Position numbers and translations under genes: made by a program. A model generated the notes under the pieces. That model saw only the letters and a list, made by a program, of their open reading frames with translations, ran no database searches and was not told where the DNA came from. 64,000 nucleotides of DNA from an uncultured Lachnoclostridium sp. (GTDB lineage: Bacteria > Bacillota > Clostridia > Lachnospirales > Lachnospiraceae). The DNA is taken from contig CAOJBY010000021.1 in assembly GCA_948330435.1 (NCBI GenBank), forward strand, positions 3,662 through 67,661, given 5' to 3'. Positions 15,606-24,994 of this stretch are shown piece by piece. Numbering within the stretch: the stretch's first letter is position 1; every line of letters starts with the position of its first letter.

Positions 15606-16967
15606 TTATATCGTCATCGTTCCGTCTGCAAGATCTTTTGCTGCAAACGGGATAAAGTAGAATGGTATTGTGAGCAGCTTCTGCTCGGGGTTATAACCGT
15701 AATTATTTTTAGAAACCTTAATGGCATATTCAAATTTATTGTGGTTTGAGAATTTTCCAAGGGAGTTCAGTGTTCCTCTGCCTTTCTTGACATCAATCGG
15801 ATACAGTTTGTTATCTGATTCAATAATAAACTCTATCTCGGAAGCAACCCTGCCCCGCCAATAGAACAGCTTATGCCCTTTTGCAATCAATTCATTGGCA
15901 ACAAAGTTTTCAAAAAATATGCCCGACAGGGTATTTTCTCTTTCACTTGATATAAACGAAGCCGCATTCATACCGCTTTGGTGTGAGAACATGCCAATAT
16001 CACCGAGGAACAAGCGAAAGTTACTTTCGTTATCCGGCATAAGGGGCATTGTGATATGTTCTTTCAGTTGGAAAGACTGATTCACAACGTGTGCCATAGT
16101 GAGCCATTGAATCGAGGTTGCAAAATCCCTTGTTTTGCCCTTTTCTTCGATAAGTCCGGGTGAAAAGTTTTTGGATTCCTTATTTAACTCCCTGTAAATG
16201 TTCTGGAAAAGAGCACGGGAACGCAATACGGCCTCCTGGCTTGCCTGATAAAGCTCCATATCCGCAAGATAGTTGTCGTACAAAGCCTTGAGAATTTCTC
16301 TTGCCTCAAGAAGATTGCCCTCCTCAATATAGGCATCCACTACCTCGGGCATACCGCCTACAAGCAGATATCTATATACCTGCTCCATTGCCAGTTCGTG
16401 AATCTGCTTATCCAATGGTTGCTTGTTTTCATAAGCCTTTTTCATGGCGTTATAGAGCATCTCATTGCTGTTCATCAGAAATTCGTCAAAGGTCATGGGA
16501 TAAATCGTTATTTGATTGATTTTTCCTACGGGGAAAAGAAACTTGCCATTATCCTTTGAACCTCTTTTATGTGTTTCTCTTTGAAGCTTAATTCGCACCA
16601 TAGAACCGGTGGCAATAACCGGAATTTCTCTAAAATCCTGACAGAAATATTTAAGCGAAGAAATGATATTGGGACATTCCTGCACTTCATCAAAGATCAG
16701 CAGCGTCTTTTCATTTATTTGCTTTCCTTTACGCAAAGAGATATATTCCATGATTTTCGCTGCATCGGCTGTTTGGGAACAAAGCTTACAGATCTCATCT
16801 TCCTTTTTACAATCTACGTAGATGTAGTTGTTCTTATAATAAGTTTCAGCAAAAATCTCCTGGACAAGATAGGTCTTGCCAACCTGCCTTGCACCCCAGA
16901 CAATCAAAGGCTTTCTGCGTTTGTTATGATTCCAGTCTGTCAATTTATGCAATGCAATTCGTTCCAT
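15606..16967 (-). CDS. AAA-type ATPase with DUF4143 nuclease-like C-terminus
   Basis: The 453 residues start with an AAA_14-type ATPase: Walker A GARQVGKTYLV near residue 27, Walker B LLIFDEVQECP, sensor VIATGS. The C-terminal third is DUF4143 (IEFIIESDNKLYPIDVKKG resembles the PD-(D/E)XK motif E-(I)xxK). These proteins are abundant and of unclear function, some suspected of defence or toxin roles. GGAGG stands 8 nt before the ATG chosen here. It is monocistronic with a 14-bp palindrome in the leader. Confidence 0.85.
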   Translation of the reverse strand: MERIALHKLTDWNHNKRRKPLIVWGARQVGKTYLVQEIFAETYYKNNYIYVDCKKEDEICKLCSQTADAAKIMEYISLRKGKQINEKTLLIFDEVQECPNIISSLKYFCQDFREIPVIATGSMVRIKLQRETHKRGSKDNGKFLFPVGKINQITIYPMTFDEFLMNSNEMLYNAMKKAYENKQPLDKQIHELAMEQVYRYLLVGGMPEVVDAYIEEGNLLEAREILKALYDNYLADMELYQASQEAVLRSRALFQNIYRELNKESKNFSPGLIEEKGKTRDFATSIQWLTMAHVVNQSFQLKEHITMPLMPDNESNFRLFLGDIGMFSHQSGMNAASFISSERENTLSGIFFENFVANELIAKGHKLFYWRGRVASEIEFIIESDNKLYPIDVKKGRGTLNSLGKFSNHNKFEYAIKVSKNNYGYNPEQKLLTIPFYFIPFAAKDLADGTMTI

Positions 16968-16986
16968 AGATGAACCTCCAGGGATG

Positions 16987-17000
16987 TGATACATGTATCA
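16987..17000. promoter_or_regulatory. 14-bp palindrome upstream of the DUF4143 ATPase gene
   Basis: TGATACATGTATCA is perfect and lies 20 nt before the start codon, suitable for autorepression. Nothing else was recognised in 17001-17128. Confidence 0.35.
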
Positions 17001-17128
17001 TGCCATAATATGCACCAATTTTCAAGTAAATTCGAAAGTTTTTTGCACCTTTTTCATTGTTTTTCTGATACTTATTTGCAGCTATAAGCGAATTTATCAT
17101 TGATATCTTCCATCCCCCCCTAAAAGGC

Positions 17129-18106
17129 TTATATATTCTGAATATAAATCTGCTCCTCCCGAAGCAGGGGATACCTCACCGGCAGCCCGCCATCCAGGTT
17201 CTCCCGTTCCAGGTGCACCGCCGTAATCTGATGGTTCTCATAGGCAGTATAGTAATAGATGCCCTTATCCGCATTGCAGCAGGAGGTATAGATCGTAATC
17301 TCATACTTTCCATCCTCCAGTTCACAGCATCCCCTCTGCTGATCCACGGAACCCAGGATGTGGAAGAACTGCCCCACGCTCTCATTTTCCAAATCCCCGG
17401 AAACTGAATTCATTTTCACAAAGGCTGCCCGCACAAAACGGGACTGGGAAGACAGATCCCCCGGAAGTCCCAACGCACCCATACCCCGGCTGTAAATATG
17501 CAGGGGCAGCTTCCCGGCAAATTTGTTTTCCGGAGATTTTGGCGACAAATGCATATAATTATTCAGTTGAAACATCTGCTCCTCAAAGGGCGGATTGTTC
17601 GTCAGAACTCCCACCGGGTTATCGTAGATCCGAAGCCCCTCTTTCACGGACTCCAGTGTGACAGACTCCTCCCGATCCGCAAGAATCCAGTGAAGCTGTG
17701 CCACCGGGAGGTTTTCATTGAAAGGCGTATCCGTCAGATTGATCTTCTCCAAAAGAAGTCTGGCTTCCTTAACGGTCACACATTTTCCCAAAATCCACGG
17801 AATCAGTTCATAGGTTGCCACATTATCCCTGCCCTCTGTCACTTTCCCATAGAAAGCATTTCCCACAAAGTTCAGTCCCGCCATGCAAAGGCCCTTTTCA
17901 TTTACCGCTTCATAATACAGCGGATAATCCTCCTCCACATGGGCCATGCCAATCATGGCATAATGCTTCTCAAGCTTTTCCATATGCTTGAAAGAAAAAA
18001 TATAATTCCGGGGTGTGACAGTGATCTCCTCACCGTAGGAAAAATCATAATCCAGTGTTCGGCCAAAATAAAAATCCTTTGTTTTATAGGTTGCCGCTGT
18101 ACACAT
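17129..18106 (-). CDS. bsh: Bile salt hydrolase (choloylglycine hydrolase)
   Basis: The 325-residue N-terminal-nucleophile hydrolase removes glycine or taurine from conjugated bile acids in the cytoplasm. All catalytic positions are found: Cys2 (exposed after Met1 removal), Arg16 and Asp19 (GRTLDYD), Asn79 (GLNF), Asn170 (LTNNPPF) and Arg223 (QSRFVR). The C-terminal stretch YTSCCNADKGIYYYTAYEN is close to the clostridial enzymes rather than penicillin V acylases. AAGGAG stands 8 nt before the ATG. A 46-codon gene ends 14 nt upstream and is likely cotranscribed. The enzyme points to life in an animal intestine. Confidence 0.92.
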   Translation of the reverse strand: MCTAATYKTKDFYFGRTLDYDFSYGEEITVTPRNYIFSFKHMEKLEKHYAMIGMAHVEEDYPLYYEAVNEKGLCMAGLNFVGNAFYGKVTEGRDNVATYELIPWILGKCVTVKEARLLLEKINLTDTPFNENLPVAQLHWILADREESVTLESVKEGLRIYDNPVGVLTNNPPFEEQMFQLNNYMHLSPKSPENKFAGKLPLHIYSRGMGALGLPGDLSSQSRFVRAAFVKMNSVSGDLENESVGQFFHILGSVDQQRGCCELEDGKYEITIYTSCCNADKGIYYYTAYENHQITAVHLERENLDGGLPVRYPLLREEQIYIQNI

Positions 18107-18120
18107 TTTGTCATCTCCTT

Positions 18121-18261
18121 TTAAGTTCCAACTCTATTACTTTTTCCCTTCGGAAAAAATACGTCAATTCGAGGGGATTCTTTCTGATAGCTTAACCCAA
18201 AAGTCACAACAATATAAGCTTCCGGGTGCTTGTCAAAAAACAAAAGAATATCCTGATTCAT
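18121..18261 (-). CDS. Small 46-residue protein upstream of bsh
   Basis: The frame starts with ATG 5 nt after GGAGGAG and ends 14 nt before bsh. The protein begins MNQDILLFFDKHPEAY and continues IVVTFGLSYQKESPRID. The first 15 residues resemble the start of DUF5655-type proteins (FFDKHPEA followed by LPLYE in that family), but the rest does not, so it may be a shrunken or fused relic. Its strong ribosome binding site suggests it is still translated. Confidence 0.5.
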   Translation of the reverse strand: MNQDILLFFDKHPEAYIVVTFGLSYQKESPRIDVFFPKGKSNRVGT

Positions 18262-18328
18262 TGCAAATCTCCTCCCACATATGATAAGATAAAAAGCAAA
18301 CAAAAGAACTTAAAAAGGGAAACACTCT

Positions 18329-19159
18329 ATGATTCTTACAATTACTGATGATTTTGACCTGCAAAAAATCGCTGACAGCGGCCAGTGCTTCCGTGTGAAA
18401 GCCTTTCCGGAGGGCACTTACCGATTTATCGCAGGCAGTCATATCCTTTATATTACATACCGTGAACAGAATACTTACGAGATAAGCTGCCAGGAAGCAG
18501 AATGGCAGAACTTCTGGCACTCTTATTTTGATCTGGACCGCAGTTACCTTAAGCTGCGTGAAACAATCCCGGCCACAGACATCTACATGAAAAAAGCAGC
18601 AGCAAGCGGAGCCGGTCTGCGTATACTGCGGCAGGAGCCATGGGAAATGCTCATCACCTTTATTATATCCCAGCAAAAAACCATTCCATCCATCAAAAGT
18701 GCCGTTGAAAAGCTGGCGGATGCCTATGGCGATCCAGTGAAAACAGATTACGAAACCCTCCATCTGTTTCCATCTCCAAAGCAGATGTCTCGAGTAACTC
18801 CGGAAGAACTAAACCAGTTCCGTCTGGGCTATCGTACCTCCTATATTCTGGATGCCACCCAAAAAGTAAGCAGCGGTCTCATGGATTTGGATAAAATCTC
18901 TGCTTATGATGACATGCAGCTATTCACTGCCCTGAAATCCGTCCGTGGAGTCGGGGACAAGGTAGCGAATTGCATTGCACTTTTTTCCTACGGACGAACC
19001 TCACTGGCCCCCATTGATACCTGGATCAAAAAAGTGATTGAGAAAGAATACCAGGGAGCCTCCCCCTTTCCCGATTACGGCGAAACTGCCGGGATTATGC
19101 AGCAATACATGTTCTATTATGCACAAACACACAGGGAGAGCTACCCCTCACAACATTAG
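18329..19159 (+). CDS. OGG1/AlkA-like DNA glycosylase
   Basis: The 276 residues combine an OGG_N-like beta domain (1-110) with a helix-hairpin-helix glycosylase domain. In VRGVGDKVANCIALFSYGR followed by LAPIDTW (about 208-238) the Lys and Asp sit where OGG1 has its Schiff-base Lys249 and Asp268, so a bifunctional 8-oxoguanine glycosylase/lyase is the best guess; 3-methyladenine glycosylase is the common automatic label. AAAGGG precedes the ATG. It diverges from the bsh operon and its stop overlaps the converging DUF1848 gene by 4 nt. Confidence 0.88.
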   Translation: MILTITDDFDLQKIADSGQCFRVKAFPEGTYRFIAGSHILYITYREQNTYEISCQEAEWQNFWHSYFDLDRSYLKLRETIPATDIYMKKAAASGAGLRILRQEPWEMLITFIISQQKTIPSIKSAVEKLADAYGDPVKTDYETLHLFPSPKQMSRVTPEELNQFRLGYRTSYILDATQKVSSGLMDLDKISAYDDMQLFTALKSVRGVGDKVANCIALFSYGRTSLAPIDTWIKKVIEKEYQGASPFPDYGETAGIMQQYMFYYAQTHRESYPSQH

Positions 19160-20097
19160 GGTGCAAAAATACGCAACTGCCCCGTTTTCAGAGACTTAAC
19201 TTTCCTTTCTGTCACAACATCCTCCGGCCCGATCCTCCCGCATAATAAAGGTGATTTGACATCATATCGTTCCGTGATGCTCTTTACTCTTTCACTGCTA
19301 AAATTAGCATAACAATACTTACATCCGTTTTTACAGGTATTGTAGGTTCCAACCTCCACGCTCTCCAGGCAGCCGCACTCTTCCCTTTGATTTTTATCCT
19401 TACTCCCCTCTATTCCGCAACCGATCATCTTCTCAATCAGACCTTTATCAATGCAGCTCCCACGCCTTATCCCTGCTTTCTTAAGATCGATCCGTTCCGC
19501 ACAGGCTTCTATGAGCATGTGGTTCTCTTCTGCAATCTCCGCCAGCTTTTCGGCAAAAATTCGCATCTCCTGATCCGCAGGCTGATAAAGCTTAAGACTT
19601 TCCATATTTCTTTTTATCTTTGCATACAGATCCACAAAGCTGATTACAACCCTGTCCGTATATCCCCTCAAATTCTCTGCAATCTCCCGAAATGCCTTTA
19701 AATGGTACGCTTGCGTATACCTATCATTAAACAGAATGGGATCATATCTCCAAACCACCCTGTCATGCCCAATCATATCAGAAAGCCTGCGAAAAACTTC
19801 AATCATATATTTCCGCTTATGAGGAATCCCCGGCTCAATATCCCTCCCATAGCCCGTCAAAGTAAACTGAAAATAATAGGAATAATCTCGCAGTTTATCC
19901 AATCCCAAGAGCATATTTTCCGGATTCTTCGTCCAAAACACAATGCAATCCACCACATCAGGAGACAAGTTAATTTTACTGATCTGATGCGAATTCATAG
20001 GATTCCTTACATACAAAAATCCCTCTTTTATACGATTATAAAACCATTCTGCATAATAATTCGGTATATCCGTTCTTCTACTTACGCTTAATACCAT
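19156..20097 (-). CDS. DUF1848 iron-sulfur protein
   Basis: The 313 residues begin with the family signature LSVSRRTDIPNYYAEWF and VRNPMNSHQ; VVDCIVFWTKNP follows near residue 50. The C-terminal part has CGCLESVEVGTYNTCKNGCK with a further YC (CxxxCxxC), consistent with a radical-SAM-like or ferredoxin-like cluster. The biochemical role of DUF1848 is unknown to me. It starts 7 nt upstream of nothing obvious and lies directly after rpiB on the same strand (gap 7 nt), so it comes before no other gene of the sugar operon and may be read separately. Confidence 0.82.
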   Translation of the reverse strand: MVLSVSRRTDIPNYYAEWFYNRIKEGFLYVRNPMNSHQISKINLSPDVVDCIVFWTKNPENMLLGLDKLRDYSYYFQFTLTGYGRDIEPGIPHKRKYMIEVFRRLSDMIGHDRVVWRYDPILFNDRYTQAYHLKAFREIAENLRGYTDRVVISFVDLYAKIKRNMESLKLYQPADQEMRIFAEKLAEIAEENHMLIEACAERIDLKKAGIRRGSCIDKGLIEKMIGCGIEGSKDKNQREECGCLESVEVGTYNTCKNGCKYCYANFSSERVKSITERYDVKSPLLCGRIGPEDVVTERKVKSLKTGQLRIFAP

Positions 20098-20104
20098 CTT
20101 CCCC

Positions 20105-20554
20105 TCACACTTTCATAGACATATCCTCCAACTTCCGTATCTGATCCACCTTAACCTGAGACGCACACCCAGGTACGAACTCCGAATCCAAAAATATCTT
20201 CAGCAGCATCTCTATAACCTTTGTCCCCTGCGTAAACGCCCCAAAACAAGCTACATTCGCATCATTACTCTTACGTGCCCGTTCCGCCGAATAGCAATCA
20301 GTCAGCAACGTTGCAATGACACCCTTTACCTTATTGGCCGCTATGGACATTCCAAGACCCGTTCCGCAGATCAAAACCCCTCTGTCACAGGTTCCGTCCG
20401 TCACCGCCTTGCCCACTTCATATGCCGTATTGGCATAGAGGGGATCATCGCTTCCCATGTCCATCACTTCATATCCCCACTGCTTTAATGCAGTCATTAC
20501 GTCCTCTTTACATGCCACCGCATTGGGATCACAGCCTACTGCAACTCGGTACAT
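20105..20554 (-). CDS. RpiB/LacAB-family sugar-phosphate isomerase
   Basis: The 149 residues show the family core GVLICGTGLGMSIAANKVKG (active-site Cys near 64) and SNDANVACFGAF. The N-terminal loop reads VGCDPNAVACKED where ribose-5-phosphate isomerase B has SDHAG, so the substrate may not be ribose 5-phosphate; relatives act on allose-6-P, galactose-6-P or erythrulose-4-P. It is the last gene of the sugar operon, 26 nt after the RpiR regulator. Confidence 0.85.
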   Translation of the reverse strand: MYRVAVGCDPNAVACKEDVMTALKQWGYEVMDMGSDDPLYANTAYEVGKAVTDGTCDRGVLICGTGLGMSIAANKVKGVIATLLTDCYSAERARKSNDANVACFGAFTQGTKVIEMLLKIFLDSEFVPGCASQVKVDQIRKLEDMSMKV

Positions 20555-20580
20555 GCTCCATCTCTCCTTTCCGAGATGTG

Positions 20581-21426
20581 CTATTTATTCATATCTGACG
20601 ACGCCATGGTGTTTTGAAGCATGGTCTCATAATCCAGAGGTCCTCTGGCGATCACTCCCAGGTAAAACATTTCTATAATAGCCAGTTCCGCCGCCCGTTT
20701 TGCCACACTGTCTCTTCCAATGGTCATATCCACTACGGAAATGAAAATGTTGATATCCGAACACTTTGTCAAGGGCACGTTTCCCGTCTGTGTAATAGAA
20801 ATGGTTAAAGCCCCTTTTTCGTGAGCCAGACGGGTCGCCTTTACCACATTCATCGAACGTCCGCTGCTGGATATTGCTATTACCACGTCTTCTTTTGTCA
20901 AACGCATTGCCGTCTCATATTGAAAAATCACATCTGTATAAACATAAGTTGGAATTCCTACGCGATTAAACTTAAAGCTTGCCAGCTGACAATTGGCCTG
21001 GGCATCTCCTGTGGCAAAGAAGTAGACTGCTCTTGCACCGATAATTGCTTCCAGTGCCCGATCATAATCCTCTGTGAAAAAAGTCCGGGTATTGCTCAAA
21101 GATCGGTTAATGCCCTGAACTACCTTATCAAAAATATCCACCAGAGAGTCAGAAGAAGTAACCGGTTTTGGATTATGCTCATGCTCCTCCTCTGCCCCAA
21201 TCTCTGATTTTGCAAAATCCTGCTTTAATTGAACAAAGGAATGATATCCCAATCTTTTGCAAAATCTGCTTATGGTTGCCTCACTTGCTTTTGATTCCTC
21301 GGAAAGCATTGCAATTGTCATATCCGAGATTTGTTCCGAATGTGACAGCATATATTTTGCCACGATCTTTTCTGCTCTGGGCAGTGACGGAATCAAAAAC
21401 TGCAGCTTTATTTTAATCTCATTCAT
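20581..21426 (-). CDS. RpiR/MurR-family transcriptional regulator
   Basis: The 281 residues contain the N-terminal RpiR helix-turn-helix (SDMTIAMLSEESKASEATIS, RFCKRLGY) and a C-terminal SIS sugar-phosphate binding domain (AVYFFATGDAQANC, DVVIAISSSGRSMNVVKATR). Such regulators sense a phosphorylated sugar. Its position inside the operon suggests it controls the promoter at 29496-29524, where a 17-bp palindrome is a candidate site. Confidence 0.92.
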   Translation of the reverse strand: MNEIKIKLQFLIPSLPRAEKIVAKYMLSHSEQISDMTIAMLSEESKASEATISRFCKRLGYHSFVQLKQDFAKSEIGAEEEHEHNPKPVTSSDSLVDIFDKVVQGINRSLSNTRTFFTEDYDRALEAIIGARAVYFFATGDAQANCQLASFKFNRVGIPTYVYTDVIFQYETAMRLTKEDVVIAISSSGRSMNVVKATRLAHEKGALTISITQTGNVPLTKCSDINIFISVVDMTIGRDSVAKRAAELAIIEMFYLGVIARGPLDYETMLQNTMASSDMNK

Positions 21427-21452
21427 TTGTATTACACCATCCCCTTAAATTT

Positions 21453-22979
21453 TTAAGACAGCTCTGCAAGTCTATGCATATCTTCTTTTATAGCATAATA
21501 CAAATGCTTATAAATTTCAAAATAATTATTGTATAATTGACTCGGTTCCTCTGCCGGGAAAATTGTTTTTCCTTTTGTCTCCCATTCTTTCATATGAGAG
21601 AAGTTCTCACAGATACCCACCGAATAAGCCGCCAGAAATGCGTCCCCATAAGGTGCCTCCACTCCCTCTCCCATCTGCACAATGGTTTTCCCTGTAATAT
21701 CAGACAGAATCTGATTCCAAAGTTTTGAGCTGCTGCCGCCGCCTACCAGTTTACATCCCCTGGAAATGCCAATATCTCCTTCAAAATTTTCAATCATGTG
21801 ACGCATGCCATACCCCACAGCTTCCAATATGGCTCGATAGACATGTGCACCACTGTGCTTCAGGCTGAGTCCCAGTATAACACCCTTGGCTCTGGAATCC
21901 CAGATGGGACATCTCTCACCCATAAAATAAGGCAATACCAACAGTCCCTCGCATCCCGGCGGCACTTTCACGGCCGCTTCCTCCAGCTTATCAAAAGGAA
22001 TCCGTTTCATTTCTCCCAATCCCCATTGGCCTGGTGAGAACTGCTCCGAAAACCATTTTGTCAATGCACCTGCTGTGGACATTCCTCCATAGGTATATCT
22101 TATCCCCGGCTGATCTGTCACATATGGCATTGTGATATACATGGGATCCGGCGGCGGATCAGAATGTATCACTCCCCAATTCAGGCTGGTAGCCAAAACT
22201 GCAACGCTTTCTCCCGGTCCGGTTACTCCCGCCGCCAATGTAGAAGACAGGCAGTCCACACATCCCGCACAAACAGGAATTCCCTCTGACAATCCCAGCC
22301 AGGAGGCCGCCTCTTTTGAAAGCTTTCCGGCAATCTCATAGGGTTTCAGAAGCTTCTTTGGCATCTTGGATAGAGGGATCTTTAATATCCGGCTCATATC
22401 TTCCGACCACGTCCCCCGCTTCATGTCAAAAAGCCCGCCCAGATTCCCGGCTGCCGTTATATCCATCACAATTTGTCCGGTCAATTGATAGATCACATAC
22501 TGATTGGGCGGCAGAAACAGTTCCGTTTTTTCCCACAACTCCGGCTCATTTTCTTTCATCCAGAGGAGCTTCGTATATCCAAAGTAAGAATCTATCCCAT
22601 TCTCCGTAATCTCAAAAAGCTTGTCCGTGTCTATTTCCTCCTGTAGTCTCTCACAGACTTTCCCGCTCCGCCGGTCCATCCAAATCATACACGGACGCAC
22701 CACTTCCATATCTTTATCCAGAGGAACTCCACTTCCTCCATATAAGCCGCTGATGCATATGGCCGCAACCTGTTCCGGCTTTATCTTTCCCTTTTCCAGA
22801 GAGTTTCGAATGGTACGTTTCACTGCTTCCAGCCAGACATCCGGATATTGTTCCGCCCAGGAGGGACTTGGTTCCAGAATGCCGTACTGCCGCACATCCG
22901 ACGAAATGATATGTCCCTTTTCATCTGTAATGACCGTTTTCGTGCTGGAAGTCCCTATATCAGTTCCGATTAAAAACAT
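21453..22979 (-). CDS. FGGY-family carbohydrate kinase
   Basis: The 508-residue kinase starts MFLIGTDIGTSSTKTVITDE (phosphate 1 motif) and carries the second-domain motifs GYTKLLWMKENEP and LVGGGSSSKLWNQILSDITG. FGGY kinases phosphorylate xylulose, ribulose, erythritol, apulose and others; the sugar cannot be read from sequence. The start has GGAGG 9 nt upstream; the longer reading overlaps PfkB and has no site. It lies 16 nt after the PfkB gene. Confidence 0.9.
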   Translation of the reverse strand: MFLIGTDIGTSSTKTVITDEKGHIISSDVRQYGILEPSPSWAEQYPDVWLEAVKRTIRNSLEKGKIKPEQVAAICISGLYGGSGVPLDKDMEVVRPCMIWMDRRSGKVCERLQEEIDTDKLFEITENGIDSYFGYTKLLWMKENEPELWEKTELFLPPNQYVIYQLTGQIVMDITAAGNLGGLFDMKRGTWSEDMSRILKIPLSKMPKKLLKPYEIAGKLSKEAASWLGLSEGIPVCAGCVDCLSSTLAAGVTGPGESVAVLATSLNWGVIHSDPPPDPMYITMPYVTDQPGIRYTYGGMSTAGALTKWFSEQFSPGQWGLGEMKRIPFDKLEEAAVKVPPGCEGLLVLPYFMGERCPIWDSRAKGVILGLSLKHSGAHVYRAILEAVGYGMRHMIENFEGDIGISRGCKLVGGGSSSKLWNQILSDITGKTIVQMGEGVEAPYGDAFLAAYSVGICENFSHMKEWETKGKTIFPAEEPSQLYNNYFEIYKHLYYAIKEDMHRLAELS

Positions 22980-22995
22980 ATGGAAACACCTCCGT

Positions 22996-23940
22996 CTATT
23001 CTTCTGCTGCCGCAAGCACCATCTCTATTTCCTCACGTACCGGTGCAATATCCATGAGACCCTTTCGCTGTACACAGATGGAACCTGCTGCACATCCAAA
23101 CTTCAGAGCCTCAGGCCATTCCATCCCCTCCATCAGTCCGGTAATCAGTGCCCCGCTGAACGTATCCCCGGCCCCTGTGGGATCGATTTCTTCCGCCGGG
23201 AATCCCGGTTCATAGATGCTCTTCCCCTCATAAAAGCCATAGGCTCCCTTTTTCCCAAGCTTTAATGCCACTCCTTTTCCTCTCTTTGCTGTGACCTCGC
23301 AGGCTTCTATATCATCCTTTCCCTCCTCAAAGAGTATTGCTTCGCCCTCGCTTGGAAGAAACAGGTTACAGCGTTCATAAACCCTGGTACACAGCTTTCG
23401 AAATTCCCTTTTCCCCATAATCTCCTTTCGATAGTTGGGATCGAAGCTGACCATTACCCCGTTGTCCAACTCATCCAGTACCATCTCATGAAGTTCTGCT
23501 ATGGACTTGCTCACAGAAAGTGCAAAGCCTGATATGTGAAGCCACTTTACCCGTTTCAGCAGTTCGCTGTCAAAGTCGACAGGTCCAAGCTGTGCCGCAG
23601 CCGAGGTTGGCAATGTAAAGACAAAGCTTCTGCTCCCGTCACGGAACTTTGCAAGCAGTGACAGGGCGGTGGTATATCCTTTCGCTTTTCTGATATAAGA
23701 ATAATCAATTCCACTTCTTTCCATCTGCTGCAAAAAGCTGTCGCCCAGAGGGTCATTTCCCACTACGCCTACATAACAGCCTTTATGCCCCAGCCGCACA
23801 CAGGCATTCAGACAGATTCCCGGATCCCCCGCCGGATAAGGCCCCTCAAAATCTCCGGGTTCCCCAAGAGGGGCATCCAGTTCTTTCCGCATAATCTCCA
23901 TGATGGGAACTCCAAAGGTCATCATATCATAATGTTCCAC
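22996..23940 (-). CDS. PfkB-family sugar kinase
   Basis: The 314 residues have the ribokinase signatures: an N-terminal GDFEGPYPAGDPGICLNACV glycine motif, and DPTGAGDTFSGALITGLMEG near residue 245 with the catalytic Asp and anion hole. A second kinase beside the FGGY enzyme suggests either two entry sugars or a second phosphorylation. It begins 2 nt after the transketolase stop. Confidence 0.9.
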   Translation of the reverse strand: MEHYDMMTFGVPIMEIMRKELDAPLGEPGDFEGPYPAGDPGICLNACVRLGHKGCYVGVVGNDPLGDSFLQQMERSGIDYSYIRKAKGYTTALSLLAKFRDGSRSFVFTLPTSAAAQLGPVDFDSELLKRVKWLHISGFALSVSKSIAELHEMVLDELDNGVMVSFDPNYRKEIMGKREFRKLCTRVYERCNLFLPSEGEAILFEEGKDDIEACEVTAKRGKGVALKLGKKGAYGFYEGKSIYEPGFPAEEIDPTGAGDTFSGALITGLMEGMEWPEALKFGCAAGSICVQRKGLMDIAPVREEIEMVLAAAEE

Positions 23941-23942
23941 CT

Positions 23943-24917
23943 TTACCCCTCCTTAAGCCCGATTATTTTCTTTGCAGCCGCCACAAAATCCCGTGTCGTA
24001 AAGCCATACTCTTTCAGCATATCCCTGTAAGGAGATACTGTATGGGGATATTCATCAGGCAAACCGATTTTCTTAAGTATACATCCGCAGCCGTGAGCCG
24101 CCAGGATATTTGCTGCCATGCTGCCCATGCCATTTACAACGGTATGTTCTTCCACGGTAATAAGTGCCTTAGACGCACCGGCCAACTCCAGCACCACCCT
24201 CTCGTCCATAGGCTTAATGCAGAATATATCGGCCACTCCTACGGAAATGCCCTCTTCTTTTAACTCTTTCTGTGCCTTTTGTACCTCTGACAGCAACGGT
24301 CCGGATACAATAAAGTTTATATCTGTTCCCTTTTCGTATACTACGGCTCCCCCTTTTTCAAAAGGCTTTCTGTCATCATAGATCTTCTCAGGAACTCCAC
24401 CGTTCATCCGAAGATAGACAGGGCCTTTTGTTTCCAGTGCTCTCTCCAACAGGCTTATCATCGCCACATGATCCGCCGGACAGAATACAGTCATTCCCGG
24501 GAGGGATGACATGACCGCAATATCCTCCCAGCCAAAGTGGGTGACTCCCTGAGTTCCCATGCCGATGCCGCCCTCACTTCCCACAATCACCATATCCAGT
24601 TCACTGTAAGCCACATCTACACGAATCTGCTCAAAACACCGCTCCGATGCAAAGGGTGAGAACGCAAAGGTTACCGGTTTTTTCCCCCCTCTTGCCAAAC
24701 CTGCTGCCACTCCCGTCATATTCTGTTCTGCAATTCCACAGTCTACGAACTGCTCCGGGCACTTTTCAAACCCGTCACACCTGCAGGCACGGGCCGAATC
24801 CGCCACAACAAAAACTATATCTTTATTCTTTTCCGCCAATTCTTTTATAATGTTTCCGAACATTGGCCGAAATTTTATATCCCAATTGTTTATTTGAGAT
24901 AAATCCACCCGATTCAT
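23943..24917 (-). CDS. Transketolase, C-terminal subunit
   Basis: The 324 residues correspond to the pyrimidine-binding and C-terminal domains of transketolase (IVFVVADSARACRCDGF, FVDCGIAEQNMTGVAAGLAR with the Glu that activates thiamine diphosphate, and SVGVADIFCIKPMD). Together with the next gene upstream it makes a split transketolase. The pair is embedded in a sugar operon, so it may act on a special substrate (as apulose-4-phosphate transketolase does) rather than general pentose phosphates. Confidence 0.92.
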   Translation of the reverse strand: MNRVDLSQINNWDIKFRPMFGNIIKELAEKNKDIVFVVADSARACRCDGFEKCPEQFVDCGIAEQNMTGVAAGLARGGKKPVTFAFSPFASERCFEQIRVDVAYSELDMVIVGSEGGIGMGTQGVTHFGWEDIAVMSSLPGMTVFCPADHVAMISLLERALETKGPVYLRMNGGVPEKIYDDRKPFEKGGAVVYEKGTDINFIVSGPLLSEVQKAQKELKEEGISVGVADIFCIKPMDERVVLELAGASKALITVEEHTVVNGMGSMAANILAAHGCGCILKKIGLPDEYPHTVSPYRDMLKEYGFTTRDFVAAAKKIIGLKEG

Positions 24918-24920
24918 ATG

Positions 24921-24960
24921 TTTCCTCCTAGTATTTAAAGTTGCTGCCAGGCAGCACTAA
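24921..24960 (-). repeat. Hairpin plus ribosome binding site module, copy 1
   Basis: On the minus strand TAGTGCTGCC/GGCAGCAACT forms a hairpin with a bulged A, then TTTAAATACTAGGAGG leads to the transketolase C-subunit start. The same order of hairpin, ACTTT-rich link and GGAGG occurs at 58371-58410. Confidence 0.6.
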
Positions 24961-24994
24961 AGGATCAAGTCGCTTCATTACTACTGGTTCCACT

